Under the pieces are notes generated by a model, which was not told where the DNA came from, ran no database searches, and saw nothing but the letters and a program-made list of their open reading frames with translations. From Chloromonas sp. AAM2 (Eukaryota; Chlorophyta; Chlorophyceae; Chlamydomonadales; Chlamydomonadaceae), in the NCBI GenBank assembly GCA_004335635.1, contig QAXH01000572.1:1-64000 (forward strand): DNA of 64,000 nt. Direction: 5' to 3'. Positions 11,032 through 23,000 of this stretch are shown in pieces. Position numbers and translations under genes: made by a program. The first letter of the stretch is position 1. The number at the start of each line of letters is the position of its first letter.

Positions 11032-11303
11032 CACCGTGTCACACACCGCACCGTGTCGCACACCGCACCGTGTCACACAGCGCACCGTGTCACACAGCGC
11101 ACCGTGTCGCACAGCGCACCGTGTCGCACAGCGCACCGTGTCGCACACCGCACCATGTCGCACACCGCACCGTGTCGCACACCGCACCGTGTCGCACACC
11201 GCACCGTGTCGCACACCGCACCGTGTCGCACACCGCACCGTGTCGCACACCGCACCGTGTCGCACACCGCACCGTGTCGCACACCGCACCGCGTCACCCA
11301 TCG
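11032..11303. repeat. 17-bp minisatellite, about 16 copies
   Basis: The unit is CACCGTGTCGCACACCG, with C/A and C/G variants in early copies. The phase is exact: the first start at 11032 and the last at 11287 differ by 15 x 17. Because 17 is not a multiple of three and the unit has no stop in any frame, long open frames of a 17-residue repeat appear on both strands. They are not taken as genes. Confidence 0.9.
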
Positions 11304-13882
11304 CACATGGCATCGCGTACACATACTGCAATTGATGGTGAATAAATTTAGAATTCAATGCATCGCACACTCACTAGGTCGGTATAGTCCGTTGCCACCC
11401 CCTCCATTCCCAGTGTCGGACCCAAGCCCACCCCCACATGTGTGAGAGCCACGAGCAAGGAGTAGCCACAGTGCATGAGACCCATGGTGATCGCCCTGCA
11501 CGTAGTATTCAATGAGTGATAGAGTGACACGAAGTGAGCGACCAGCTGTGCGTGAGTGTGATGTGTGATGAGTGGTGAGCTGTACAACGTGCGATCTATG
11601 GCGTTGTGACAATCGATTTGATGTGGAAATAACTCCACAAAGAATTGAATTCACTTCATAGTGTGATCACCAAACACGGTCAATTTTGTTTGGTCTCCGT
11701 CTCCATCACACTGAATAACGGCCATATAGGCATCAGCCCATGTGACTTGAGGAGACAATTCGAATGTGGTGGTTTGTCTGGCTTCAATCAATCCTTACTC
11801 ACTCACCATGTGACGCCCCATGTGACCACCGGCAGAAGTCCTGCAACCGTGCATGCCCGGCCAAGCCATCCGCCGCCGCCGCCACCATCATCACCGTGCC
11901 CTTCAACGCCCTCTGCAGTGCTACACCGCTGAAAGGTACGTCTGCTGGGCGCTTTGCTGCTCCTCCAGCCCAGTCGGTTTCTTTGTCCGTTTGCAATGGG
12001 TACATGGTTGGCAGCTGCAAGACAAAAGTGGCCGACGCAACCCTGTGTTGAGGTAGCTGGTTGCGCCGTCTGGCCCCATGCTGAGCAGGTGTGCGGGGCG
12101 CAAGTCGTGGCATGGGCTAGGCAATGTGTGGTTGCTCCTGGCGTGGCAGGAGGTGCCCCGGCACAGTTTCTGCTGCTCATCACTGCTTGTCGTGTCTGCA
12201 TGCCAATGTTGCGCTGTGATCGCCGTCCCTTCCTTGGCTGCCACTACCGGGCTGTAAGTGCTGCCAGCCTGCCACCTGAAGGAAGGAGAATCAGATGCAA
12301 TGAGGGCTGCCCCGAGTCTTGGATCTATCCTGATTCTACCTGGACACATCAAGACAAGCCAGGCCATGGCTGAGGGTATGACCTGTTGAGAGAGGCCATG
12401 AGCCGTTGGCTAGTGTGCATGTCTGTCTTAACTCACCTAACTTGAAGCCATTGTTCTTGGCTTGTGAGTTAGCTTCGCCTCAGCTGATCAGGAATCCCCA
12501 GGCTGCTGGCAGTTACTAGAGCTGTTGTATCCAGTCGTACTTCCCTAAAACGCGGTTGTCCCTACGGTTGTCCCTAAAACGCTTTCTTGAAGTGAATGCT
12601 TTGTTGCTGGGCTGCTGTGTGCAAATTTTGTCGTGGCTGCGACCATCTTGGCGGACGCCATGCTGTGGCCCATCGCTAACCGCATTTGTCCGTTTTGATC
12701 TGCCAAACATGTCAGCAAGCAAGGAGTGCCAAGCAACAGACAAAAGTATCAGGTGTCGAGACACTAGTCTCCCAGTCGCTATGGCTGCCATGCCACCCAG
12801 CGGACTCATGCCTCCTCCATGCGCCACCCGCCATGCAACCTGACGAACCACCCTCTGCCTCCGCCAGCACCCGGACTCGCCCCGAGACGCGTTCCACCAA
12901 GCAGCCGCCATGCAGGCTCAGCCGCATGCATACATCGTCAATCATGCAGCCAGCCAGCTGGCACACTCAGTTGCCAACTGGCCACATCCTCACATGGAAC
13001 ACTGATGGAGACAAGCCTCATTGCACGTGGCGGCTGCAGGTATGCACTCGCAGGGCCATCACCCATATTCACAGTGCAGTCGCTTGCTGCCTCCCACAAC
13101 TTTTTTGCACATGACGATTGCCTTCACGTTACATTGGCATTGGCGTTTAGGCGTCACCATGTAAAACATCACCATTACCTGCCTTCAATTTGCCCTTATC
13201 GACCTCAATTTTGTCAAGCGGTTAGCCATAACCCTGGTGACCGCGGAGCAGGTCATATCCTCACACACACTGAAAGCCAGGCCAGGGATGTGTGGCCCTT
13301 ACCCCTCTCAAGCGCCTTCAAGCCCAGGCTGCACTCAAACCCAGTTATTTCACAAATCAGTTCCGGGAGCGTGAACCCATTATCAGCACAAGTCATACCA
13401 CTGGCAGTCCATGGAGCAATGCATGCTGCCTATCGGATGATTCCAAGGATAGGTGCAGTAGGCACCACGTACTCATTACATATTAGAAAGAAGGTTCCCG
13501 GGAATTTCTCAGAGCTATAGCAAGAAAATGCCGAAACCGATAGAGGTAACATGTGAAACCACCGCACCTGCTGATGATGTCGCCTCTGCACTCATGCCCA
13601 CCACACCATGCAAATCATCTTGTTGAGGTACGACACAAAGTCACAATGTGTAGGTTTGTGCTTCCTTCCCTTTTGTACATGTCTGGCTTTTGTACACTGG
13701 CCCCTTTAGTTCCACTCGTTGAAAAAACACAGGTTGATTTGAGAGCCATCATACAGTACATCAGGCTGCGGCAGAGTACATTCAGTTTCGTTTGGAAGCA
13801 TCTTACATATGTCGAGGTACATGCTTGCAGGCGGTAGTACAGATTATGCACGGCAACGGAAGAATGACACGGGCTGTGTCTC
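11304..13882. other. No firm gene; one ambiguous exon-like stretch
   Basis: Around 11807-11928 both strands look coding. The plus strand gives a C-ending-codon frame with AAAATIITVPFNALCSAT before a GT; the minus strand gives QRALKGTVMMVAAAADGLAG between an AG and a GT. The minus exon ends in phase 1, which does not join directly to the phase-0 exon at 10649. A further minus-strand frame at 12516-12911 is open for 131 codons without a recognisable domain. Confidence 0.3.
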
Positions 13883-14023
13883 CTAACCGCAGCGGGTCGT
13901 CTCATGACTCCTGTCCTGTCTCGCTATTTCTAGCTTGGCTCGCATGGACTCGAGCTCGGCCTGCAGGTCAAGCACCTGCTGCTTGAGTGCTTCGTGCGCC
14001 TCCCTACGCCTGGCCTCTGCAGC
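13883..14023 (-). CDS. Last exon of a coiled-coil protein
   Basis: A TGTGCAG acceptor precedes 14023 on the minus strand, and the frame runs 46 codons to TAG at 13885-13883. The peptide is strongly helical and charged (ARRREAHEALKQQVLDLQ, then AELESMRAKLEIARQ), with leucine/valine spacing typical of a coiled coil, and codon use is biased like the firm genes here. A possible earlier exon lies at about 15470-15556, where a TATCTAG acceptor is followed by a frame containing SFHDLQTNVTDDQMVAGFEL; linking the two is a guess. The protein family is not recognisable from this piece. Confidence 0.5.
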   Translation of the reverse strand, partial: AAEARRREAHEALKQQVLDLQAELESMRAKLEIARQDRSHETTRCG

Positions 14024-15676
14024 CTGCACACATGTGGATCATCACATAAACTTGAGTCAAACTGGTCAGCAGCACACACAGCAATGTTCAGCTCACTGCA
14101 CAAGTACAAACGGGCACATGCCTTGATGGGTTAGCCCTGTACCAAACCGGTGTGGAGCACAGTCATCACACGGCAGGGCATGCAGACCACACCGTTGGCA
14201 ACGGTCCGCAAGGCCAGCGCGCCATTGATGGTCTATGCTGTATCGGTGACTGCATATGGATCGGCTTGACTGCACATGAGTCATGTCTCACAGGAATGAA
14301 GTTAGGCAACTGGTATACTCGCTTTGGCTACTCAGGCTACTTGTACACATACATATACAACATTTGCCCACTGGCCATGTTCATGATGAGCACATGGCAT
14401 TGCTGCTTACTACTGGTACTTGGTGAATGCCACCCTGAATGCCAACCCTGAACGCATTTGGTTTGTACACAAGCTCACATGCACACATCGTACCACCCCT
14501 GCCCCTTCTCAGCTGTTTTGCTCTCTGTTACAAGTACCACTTCACTTACATTGGCCAGACCTCTCAATCAAAAACACATGCCCTTTCAGCCACGTACCAA
14601 TTCCTCGGGTGCCACTCTGCCGAACCGCTCAGCTGCTGCCCGTTGGCCAACCCGGAGCACACAGCTTCGATACGCTTCCTGATCACGCAAGTGGGACGCA
14701 TCTGGACCAACACATATGATAATATGATAAGTGGCGAGAAACACAATGACAGTTCACCATACAAAAGGCGTTGCTGGTACTACACGTACGATGCTAGTAC
14801 TACATGCGCTTACCACAGCATGGATGTGGCTGCTTCAACTGAGGGCTCAGCTTTTGCTTTGAGAGCTCAGCTTCTTGCTTGGGATGAAACTTCAGCTGAG
14901 CTTTCCTCGTGATAACTGCAATATTGCCGCTCGATGCGCGGATCTTTGCGCCTGATGCTAATTGGCCATCCATGCAATGGCCATCAGGCACATATTCCCG
15001 TCAATCCAATGCTCATGCGTCAGGCAACACCAGGCATCAAGCACTGAGCACTTTGCGCCATGCACTGTGCGTGATGCACCATGCGTTCCCTCAATCCGGC
15101 CGCTGCTTATGTATACACAATGCACACACCACTCCTTTTTTTTAGTTTTTTGTGTGCGACGAGAGTTCTTCTTATGCATTCAAACTGCGGAGGCAACACG
15201 TTCCAGGAGCTCGTCCTTCAGACCCTTGCACTGAACTCCGTCACAGGCAGAAACAGCCCAGCCATTCCCGTGCCGTAACCCAGGAAGGTGGCCAAGCACC
15301 TTCACACGACTTCACTGCTTGCACACGAGTTCAAGCAAAGTGGTGAGGGCAGACCCCCACTGAGAGGCGCAAAACGACCCCGAGGCCGAACCCGAGCCCC
15401 AGCACATGCACATGCAGACTGCTTCCATGCGCCACCGCCTGCCCTTTAAGCTGACCGCTGCTGCCCAGGACTGAACCACTGGGTGACAGGAGCTCAAAAC
15501 CCGCAACCATCTGATCATCTGTAACATTGGTCTGCAAGTCATGGAACGACACTAGATACCGGTACAGTCAAGAGAGCTGTCAAGAGAGCTGTGCAGAGAT
15601 TGCAGCTTGTCTTGTGCTAAGGTTTACAAAACGATGGATCATGGCCCTGGGGCTACCCTAGGGGCCAAAGCCTAGT
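14024..15676. other. Mostly unassigned; possible minus-strand exon near 15470-15556
   Basis: Apart from the candidate exon named under the coiled-coil gene, nothing with domain or splice support was seen. The segment is probably intron and intergenic DNA. Confidence 0.3.
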
Positions 15677-18115
15677 GTTCTTCCAAGCACCAGCGACTCG
15701 TGGCCCGAGCCATTCGTCGAGCGTAAGAGTGGACGTGAAAGCGACAAGGTCATTATGAGTGCGCACAATCAATCAACGGATCAAGTCATTATCAGATGCG
15801 CAACTCGCTTCTTGAGATACCGTTATTGACTGTTCGTTTCTCCCATCAAGAATTTGACTTTTCATGCAGCATTCCCAGCATTCTCATGCAGCGGTGGGTG
15901 AAGAGGCCCACCTGCTTTGGAACGATGTAAGGAGATTGAATCTGGCCGTGCTCGTCACTGTCTGCCAGTTACCCCTGGCACCATGTCAAGGCTTGTCTAC
16001 ACTTCATTAACTTTCTCCAGCAAGGCGGGCTGAGAAAGAACACCAGTTGGGACATCAAGAGACAGGTGAGACGCCTTCTAGGGGAGCACTACTTAGGGCA
16101 GCAGTGCTGTCACCATCACACTCGAGTACAAGCGGGTTGCTTTGTTGTGCTACGATTGGCTTACTGAATGCAGTTGTGGGAGGATGCGCTGGGGGACGAG
16201 AACTCTGACTGTACACGTATGGCGCGCAGTGCCTTTGGACCTTGGCTGGCTAGCAGTGCACACCCGCACTGATTTATACACATGTATTCGGTGCAGCGCA
16301 AGGTTCTACACCTGTTCTACACTACAAGGTTCTACACCTCTGCACACCACTGATGAGGCAGTGGCCAGGCATAGCGATGATTGCGTCCATCATGGGAGTC
16401 CATCATGGAAGCCCATCATTGTGCAGCAGTACCGCTGCTTCATGAGGTCGAGGACAGAGGCAGCAACCGCACCCCTGATGGTGGCACGGGCACAATCCAT
16501 TGGCTCACATTGGCTCACATCCAGACTGCCCATGCATCCACGGCCACCACGTGGGTTACCATGTCGCCGTTCACTGAATGGGCAAGGAAAAGCCATGCAT
16601 TCAGGAAGTATGACGCACTAACCCTAACCCTGGTAACAGCACGTGCATGTGCTTCCTGCAGATTGGCTGGTTGTGCACCGGGCATCCCATCATTTGTCGC
16701 CCAAGTGATTGCCTCCCATTGCTATGCAGTGGTGACACACCCGGCAAACAAGGACAGAGACAAGGAAGATGACGTGGTACCTCCTCTTGGAGGTACCCTG
16801 ACAGCCACGGTCCGAGTGAATGCTGTTTTCCGCAGGGCATGCAACATGTAAGTTGAATTCTCTGGCGCAATGCTAGCTGCACCGGCTACTGCCTTCTGCC
16901 CTGAGTGCTCATGTGCTAGCCTAGCATCTGTTCCAGGGTGAAGAGTGTTTGACAGTCCCCACTCTAAGTCGAGAATAACAGTCTGCATGCCCAAGTTGCA
17001 TATCTTACTAGCTATTGTGCGCTGTTACATCAGCGTAAGCTTGCTTTTTCTGTATGGGTATTAGGGTGCACAGCCAGGCTGGTTGGAGGCTAGGCACAGA
17101 ACTGACGTAGTAGGCTGGCCTGTCGTCCTCCATACATGGACCACATGGCTGTCGTCCTCCATGGGCCATGGATCTCAGTACCGACAGTACACACTTTAGG
17201 TCTGATGTAACCCTCATGCGACACAGATACACATACTATGATAAAGATCGGTATGTGTATCTTACCTCCTGTGTGGCCCATGCAGTGATTAGTATGTGCT
17301 TCTGCGTGCAGTATTGCGCACGCAATCATGCTTGATACGGTAAGTTTTGCGGCTGACTGCCTGCTGGGGCAGTGGGACAACAGGTATTGGTGGGGACAGG
17401 GTAGATGGGGGCCGCAGGCGGAGAAGGCTTGTTCGTTACACTTCACATCCATTGCAAGCACCATTCTGCGCATAGAATATAAGAAATGTAGGCTCCAGTC
17501 ACTCAGTACAGGATGCAAGTCAATCACAGTGCCATTCAGACAAAACCAGACAGAACAAACGTGATGTAGATAATCTGGTCAAGGCTGGGACGCTGGGCAG
17601 TTGCAAGGTGGTGCTGTATGACAGTATGACACACTGCCCTTGTATAGTTGGCGCACCACTAGGCAAGTCCTGAAGCTCCCGCCACAGAGACCAGATGAGC
17701 AAGGTTGCACCAGGCCTGGGTGGGGGTTAATCAACGCCCTACCGGTGCATAATATAGACAAGCCTTGACAGGGGTGCCAGGAGTAACTGGCAGACAGTGA
17801 CGAGGACGGCCAGATTCAATCTCCTTACATCGTTCCAAAGCAGGTGGGCCTCTTCACCCACCGCTGCATGGGAATGCTGCATGAAAAAGTCGAATTTTTG
17901 ATCGGAGAAACGAAAAGTCAATAACGGTATCTCAAGAAGCAAGTTGCGCATCTGATGATGACTTGATCCGTTGATTGATTGCATCGCAAGAAGCAACTTG
18001 CGCATCTGATGATGACTTGATCCGTTGATTGACTGTGCGCACTCACAATGCTTTCACGTCCACTCTTACGCTTGACGAATGGCTCGGGCCACGGGTCGCT
18101 GGTGCTTGGACGAAC
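15677..18115. mobile_element. Element with ~320-360 bp terminal inverted repeats
   Basis: The left arm (15677-15999) matches the reverse complement of the right arm (17755-18115) over nearly its whole length. Shared blocks include CCAAGCACCAGCGAC, GAGTGGACGTGAAAGC, GAGATACCGTTATTGACT, CATTCCCA, GAGGCCCACCTGCTTTGGAA and AGGAGATTGAATCTGG. The arms differ by point changes and small indels. The right arm holds an extra 54-bp tandem duplication starting at 17933 and 17987. No target-site duplication was clear. The ~1.75 kb core (16000-17754) has frames of up to 159 codons but no recognisable transposase, so this looks like a non-autonomous foldback-type transposon or a large inverted duplication. 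Confidence 0.65.
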
Positions 18116-18574
18116 AAGCCATCATTCCAGCACGACTATCAACTCTACTGGTCAGCAACCTCAGCGTACCCCGCAGCCTCAGCATGCAACCTTGTACGCG
18201 CCCCACAAAGTCCAGACTGTGACCTCCGGGCAGGAGGATGCTGCGCCGCGGCATCTCGCGCGTCTTGTCGTCGCAGGAGCTTGTGCAGTGAGTCCATTAT
18301 TGGCCTGGGCCTTCCTTTGCAGCGTTCTGAACTGCAACCGGGCCAACATAGGCCACCATACACACCGACATGAATGAGACGAGCCAAACCTCATACAACG
18401 CCTTGAACTACCCGAACGAGGAGGTGTCAACTTGTAAGATGTCGAGTCGCAGTGAGGTGCGGAGAGTTTAGTGAAGACGGCACGAGCCTGCGATTCCGAG
18501 CACAACCGCTTGGCTTCGCATTACAACATCTGATTGAGCCATACACTTAGTGCGCCAAGCCCAATCCAGATGAC
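18116..18574. other. Unassigned, with overlapping minus-strand frames
   Basis: Three minus-strand frames are open across about 18145-18390, with Arg/Ala-rich peptides. They could hold the 3' end of the gene that carries the Tudor-like segment, but no frame is clearly favoured. Confidence 0.3.
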
Positions 18575-19000
18575 GTCTCATTCCTTGATGAATGATATCC
18601 TCGTCACAGAACGACATCTGGTGCAGATCAGCTTCATCTGGATCGCCCCAAATGCCGTTGTCCTGGTAGTACCTGAGCATGACCACTGAGCGATCCTCAC
18701 CGTACTCAACACCTGGCATGGGTAGACCTGACGCTGAGCCTCATCGTGCCAAACCAGCCAGATGGCATCGCCTACATTCACCATAGTTAGCATGTTGAGG
18801 CTCACCTTGTAAAAAAGAAACAACCAAAAAGTGTGCAAATGGTATACACGGTCATATACATGTAGCGGTTGCCATATCTTACTACGGTCGCACCTTACGC
18901 TTGCGGTCACATCAGGGATGTGCGGGCGCACCTCAGCTAGAGACCCTTGCTGAAGCTGGCTACCTGGCAGCCATTTGTGCAGATTAACGTAGAGCTGCAT
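18575..19000 (-). pseudogene. Tudor-like domain segment, apparently frameshifted
   Basis: Reading down the minus strand, an exon-like piece (AMQLYVNLHKWLPGSQLQQ) is followed by a GTAAGG donor and a TTTTTTACAAG acceptor in matching phase. The next frame gives VNVGDAIWLVWHDEAQRQVY, which resembles the start of a Tudor/chromatin-reader barrel. The expected continuation, EYGEDRSVVMLRYYQDNGIW and then DPDEADLHQM, is present but in another frame; the switch falls near 18705-18720. Either a small indel broke the gene, the assembly has an error, or an unusual splice is used. Upstream fragments with coding character at about 19110-19330 may be earlier exons. The Tudor call is from general pattern only. 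Confidence 0.4.
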
Positions 19001-20069
19001 AGCTTCTGTCCTTTGTAAGGCTTCAATGGGCAGACGCAGGAATTTAGCCTTGCAGACCTAGACTCACATGCAAGATCCCTGCCGATGGCTCATCGAAGAG
19101 GCTGGGCACAACGTGCTCGCTGGCATCGTCCTCACCTTCTGTGACGGCATATATATAGCCACTTCAGGGGAGCGGAGCATTGGCCCAGGCCAAGGCTGTC
19201 ACAGGAAGCTCCTGTTTACGAGCCGCATCAAGGGATGCATATACACCACGTATGTACACATCTAATGTACCGACAAGGCCTTTGGGATACAAACACAGGT
19301 TGGTATCAGAACGCAGGTCCCAGCTGAAGCAAGTGTCAGTTGTGGCACGTGTGGGCGGGCAAACCATGCCGGCAATCAGACCCAGCACATCACCATTTTG
19401 TTGTGTTGTATTATTATGTCATTGCTCGTGCACCCGTTCCCTTGCATGTCCCCTTGCTTGTTGGCATTGTTGTGCAGCGACTCTCCGAACAACCTCGTCC
19501 CGGCGGGCATCGTCTGAGGACCTGAGGAAACAACAACGTGTGTCTAGAGTACGTGTGTGATCAGGGCAGTAACTCGTGTTTTGATTTCATTCTTCGAAAA
19601 CATGGCACCATGGCAGATGAGGAGTGTTCTCCTCAGTGGCATGTCCTTGTCCTTGCTTCATGCCTGCCTTCGGCATAATCGGATGATAACTGTTCTCCTC
19701 AGTGGGTTTGCTGATGCTGTGCTGCGTTCTGCTCACGTGTAATCCAAGAGCAAAAGAAGACCTTGAGGTTTGCAGTGATCGGAGCTGTAGAGCAGTAGTT
19801 GGCTGGAAGGTACAATTGTGCGCCAATCTCGGCCTGTGGCGGCCTTTTATGGAAGAGGCTGTGGCGGTTGGCGTACAACCAACACGGAAACGGCAGTGGG
19901 TAGCACGCTCATTGGCTCGTTCATTTGATGCATGGGGCCGCAATGTACAACTTCTGACAGTTCAGCGGCCTTCAGTGCTATCAATGGTCACAGGTCTGTG
20001 CATCTTCTCATCCAATTGAATCCAGTGATCTATGCTTTAACGGCCGGCTTCTCCAACAGCTTGGACAGC
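19001..20069. other. Region between the Tudor-like segment and MLH3
   Basis: Possible minus-strand exon fragments occur at about 19100-19140 (SEHVVPSLFDEPSAGIL) and 19265-19340. The rest shows no coding signal. The MLH3 promoter should lie near 19750-20070. Confidence 0.3.
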
Positions 20070-23000
20070 ATGCAGCTCAATGCCTTATCGCTGGGCACGA
20101 GAGATGACCTGCGGACACAGATCAGCGTCCACGACCTTTCAGATGTGGCGTTTGAGCTGCTGGCCAATTCACTGGATGCACAGGCCACCTGCGTCAGCAT
20201 ACAACTCAGGCCAGTGTCTGAGTCAGGCCTGTCCGTGTGCGATGATGGAGCTGGCATTGACGCCAAGCAGCTTCAAATCCTTGGGATCCGATACTCCAGC
20301 AGCAAGCAGATGCACTTGTCTTTGGGGTACAGAGGCGAAGCTCTGGCCTCCATAGCTCGTGCGTCAAGCGCGCTACAAATCACAACCCGCGCAGCTGGCA
20401 GCTTTGAGACTTACCAAAAGCGCTGGAGGTTTGGGGAGGTGGAGTACTGCGGACCTTGTTCCGCCCAGCAGCTGCAGCACTCGCGGGGTGGCAGCGGCAC
20501 ACGCGTAGACTGTACCGGATTCGTCATGCCCAAGGTTGCGTCACTGGTTGCTGGTAGGAGCCAGGCTGGCAGATCACGCCCGGGCTCTGCTTACGTCAGC
20601 AGGCAAGTGATCTGTGTATTCGTAATTTTACCCATCGCATGCCGCGCATGCTGGGCGCATGACTTCAGCGGTGGAAAGACAGACGCTCCCAACATCGGCA
20701 GGATCACGGAAAAGACCAGACAATCTCGCCATTCGCTTTGTCATGCCGTGCTTCACTCCCTTTGTCGTGCCTTGCAATCATGCAGTGTGGACGACGTGGC
20801 GCACCAGCTCTGCACGCACAAGCTGCTGTGCCTGTCTCTGCCCTTCATTGCAACTGCTGTGAAGGTACTCAATCACCAAGGAATGGTCCTGTTGGACCTT
20901 AAGCACGTAAGTAAGTTGCATGTGTTACAGCCCAGCCGTCTACCATGCGTCCCAGCTCGCAAACTTAACCCACGCAGAGCAAGGTTCATCCGCTAGTGTT
21001 TATTTATTTCCTGTTGGCCCTTAGAATACGTGCATGGTAAGTGACCTCTGCTGCAGCGAATGGCGAGCAAACATCGGATGCATCAATTCCGGTGCATGTC
21101 GCTTACTGCACTGTCCTCTGGCTGGTGTCTGTTACAGCCCTGCACAGAACTGTGTGTGCAGTCCACGCATAAGTGTTTGCATGTCTATGCAGGGGCGCTC
21201 CTTGGCTGTCCTTGCGCCAAGGCTGCTTAGTCTTGCAGCCAACAGGACAGACTCTGCAGATGGTTTTCCTCGCATCAGCTCAGCTGCTACGACCACACCG
21301 TGCTCTTCATCATGGCTGGAGGAGGTTGAGCATGTTGCACTGCAGCCAAAGGGCCAAACCAGATTGGCCCGGGATCCCACCATCACATGTAGCAACAGCA
21401 CCCTGACAGCCGGTCAATCAAAGCTCATATACAAACCAACGCCCACAACCACCATCACCGACCCGCCAGCCCTCACCAGCAGTAGAACAGCGGCATCAGC
21501 ACTAGGCGACCAGTCTGCGTACACCATGCCTTGCACACACGGGTCTTCTGTGTACCGCCTGCAAGGCATGGTCCTCAGCAGCCAGGCAGCTCGGTCAGCA
21601 CCGGACTCACAGTTTTTCTATGTCAACACACGACACGCCAAGGTGCGACATAAGGAATGGCTGTCTCGCTTCGGTAACCTTTATTGTTGGTACAACAGCC
21701 GTAAGACAGTTCTGCTGTCTTGTGGCATGAACTGTGGCATGGTCTTTAGAGAAAATGTGAGTTTGTTGTAATGAATGTCTGTGTCATTCACAGAATGTGA
21801 TGAAGTGTCAGATGGGCGCGCAATACCCACTCGTGCCATGTCAGATGGATGATACCTGCATGCTTTGCCCACACAGTCGCCTGTTCTCGAGCATACATGA
21901 CTCCTTGTTGCATGGATTAGGCGTGCATGCACACAGCCTTGACCTTGTACTTGGCAATGCAGATGCCACAACCCTTGCTGGACATGGTCACAGGACAGTA
22001 CAGGGCCATGCTGCTTCGTGAGTGGGCTCGGGCTCAGGAGCAGTTCACAGTGGGCAGCCGCAGTAGACACGCACAGGCCAGTGGTGCAGGCACATCCGCT
22101 GTCGCTGCAACTGGCTTCGAGCTGCTGCAACCTCCGCCCTCTGGCATGGCAGCACTGAGCATGCAACAGGTGCGCAGTGCACACCCGTCATTCCTACTGC
22201 TGCTGGAATGCCCGGCTGATCATGTTGCTGTCGATGGAGAGGCGGACAAGAGCCGAGTCACTCTGCAAGAGTTGGAAGCTGTCACAAGACTCCTGGGTCG
22301 CCTGCTGGCCCGTGCGTGGAGTGAACACACCCGAGCGGTGGTGCCATTGGTGCGGGTTGTGCCACAGGGCGCAGGACAGACAACAGGGAATGGCCAGCTG
22401 GGGGCGGACGGTCCAGCTTGCCTGCCAGCATCAGCCCTTTCACAGGCTATGTCGGGAGCACTGCAGCCGACGTTGCCTGGCGTCACCCAGGCAATGATGC
22501 AACCGCCCACGCCAGCACAGTTTGCAAGCGGTGAAGCCGCAGATTACAAGGTTGACACCAGGGGCAATTACAATACTGTGCTGGGCCTTGCGTGGGACAA
22601 AGGCGTCTCTCGACTGACAGTACAACAGCCACCACTGTGTTCCCAGCCTCTAGAGCAGCACCCACCCAACCAAAGCCATCAGCACCCCTCACACCAGCAA
22701 GAAAAAGAACAGCAGCAAGAGCAGCGGTTTGCAATGGGTGCAGGTACTGCTAGGCATCAGCTGAACAGGAGGCCGTTTGGTGGTCAGAGGCAGCCAGGCT
22801 CGCGCAGCCGCAGTCTGGCCAGCGTGCAAGGGGCTGCCTATCTTGCAGCAGCCACAACGGCTGGGCCAGCACATGGCAACCCAGTGCCTAAGCCAATGAC
22901 TGTTGCACTCAAACCACCTGGGGTTGTACCACACAGCACACACATGCACGAAGTCGCTTCCTATGCAAGTGGCTACGCTGAAGCCCAACCTGAATGTGCA

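Noticed and set aside
11032..11303. CRISPR-like regular repeats
   Set aside because: The units are contiguous with no unique spacers, so it is a minisatellite.
10771..11445. Several overlapping frames of up to 199 codons with His-Arg-Val-Ala or Cys-Asp-Thr-Val repeats
   Set aside because: All arise from the stop-free 17-bp minisatellite, read in different frames and strands.
21927..21962. ATG at 21927 as the start of a separate 1730-residue protein
   Set aside because: An acceptor ending at 21962 joins the frame in phase to an MLH3 exon ending at 21642, and transducer-domain sequence continues across the junction.
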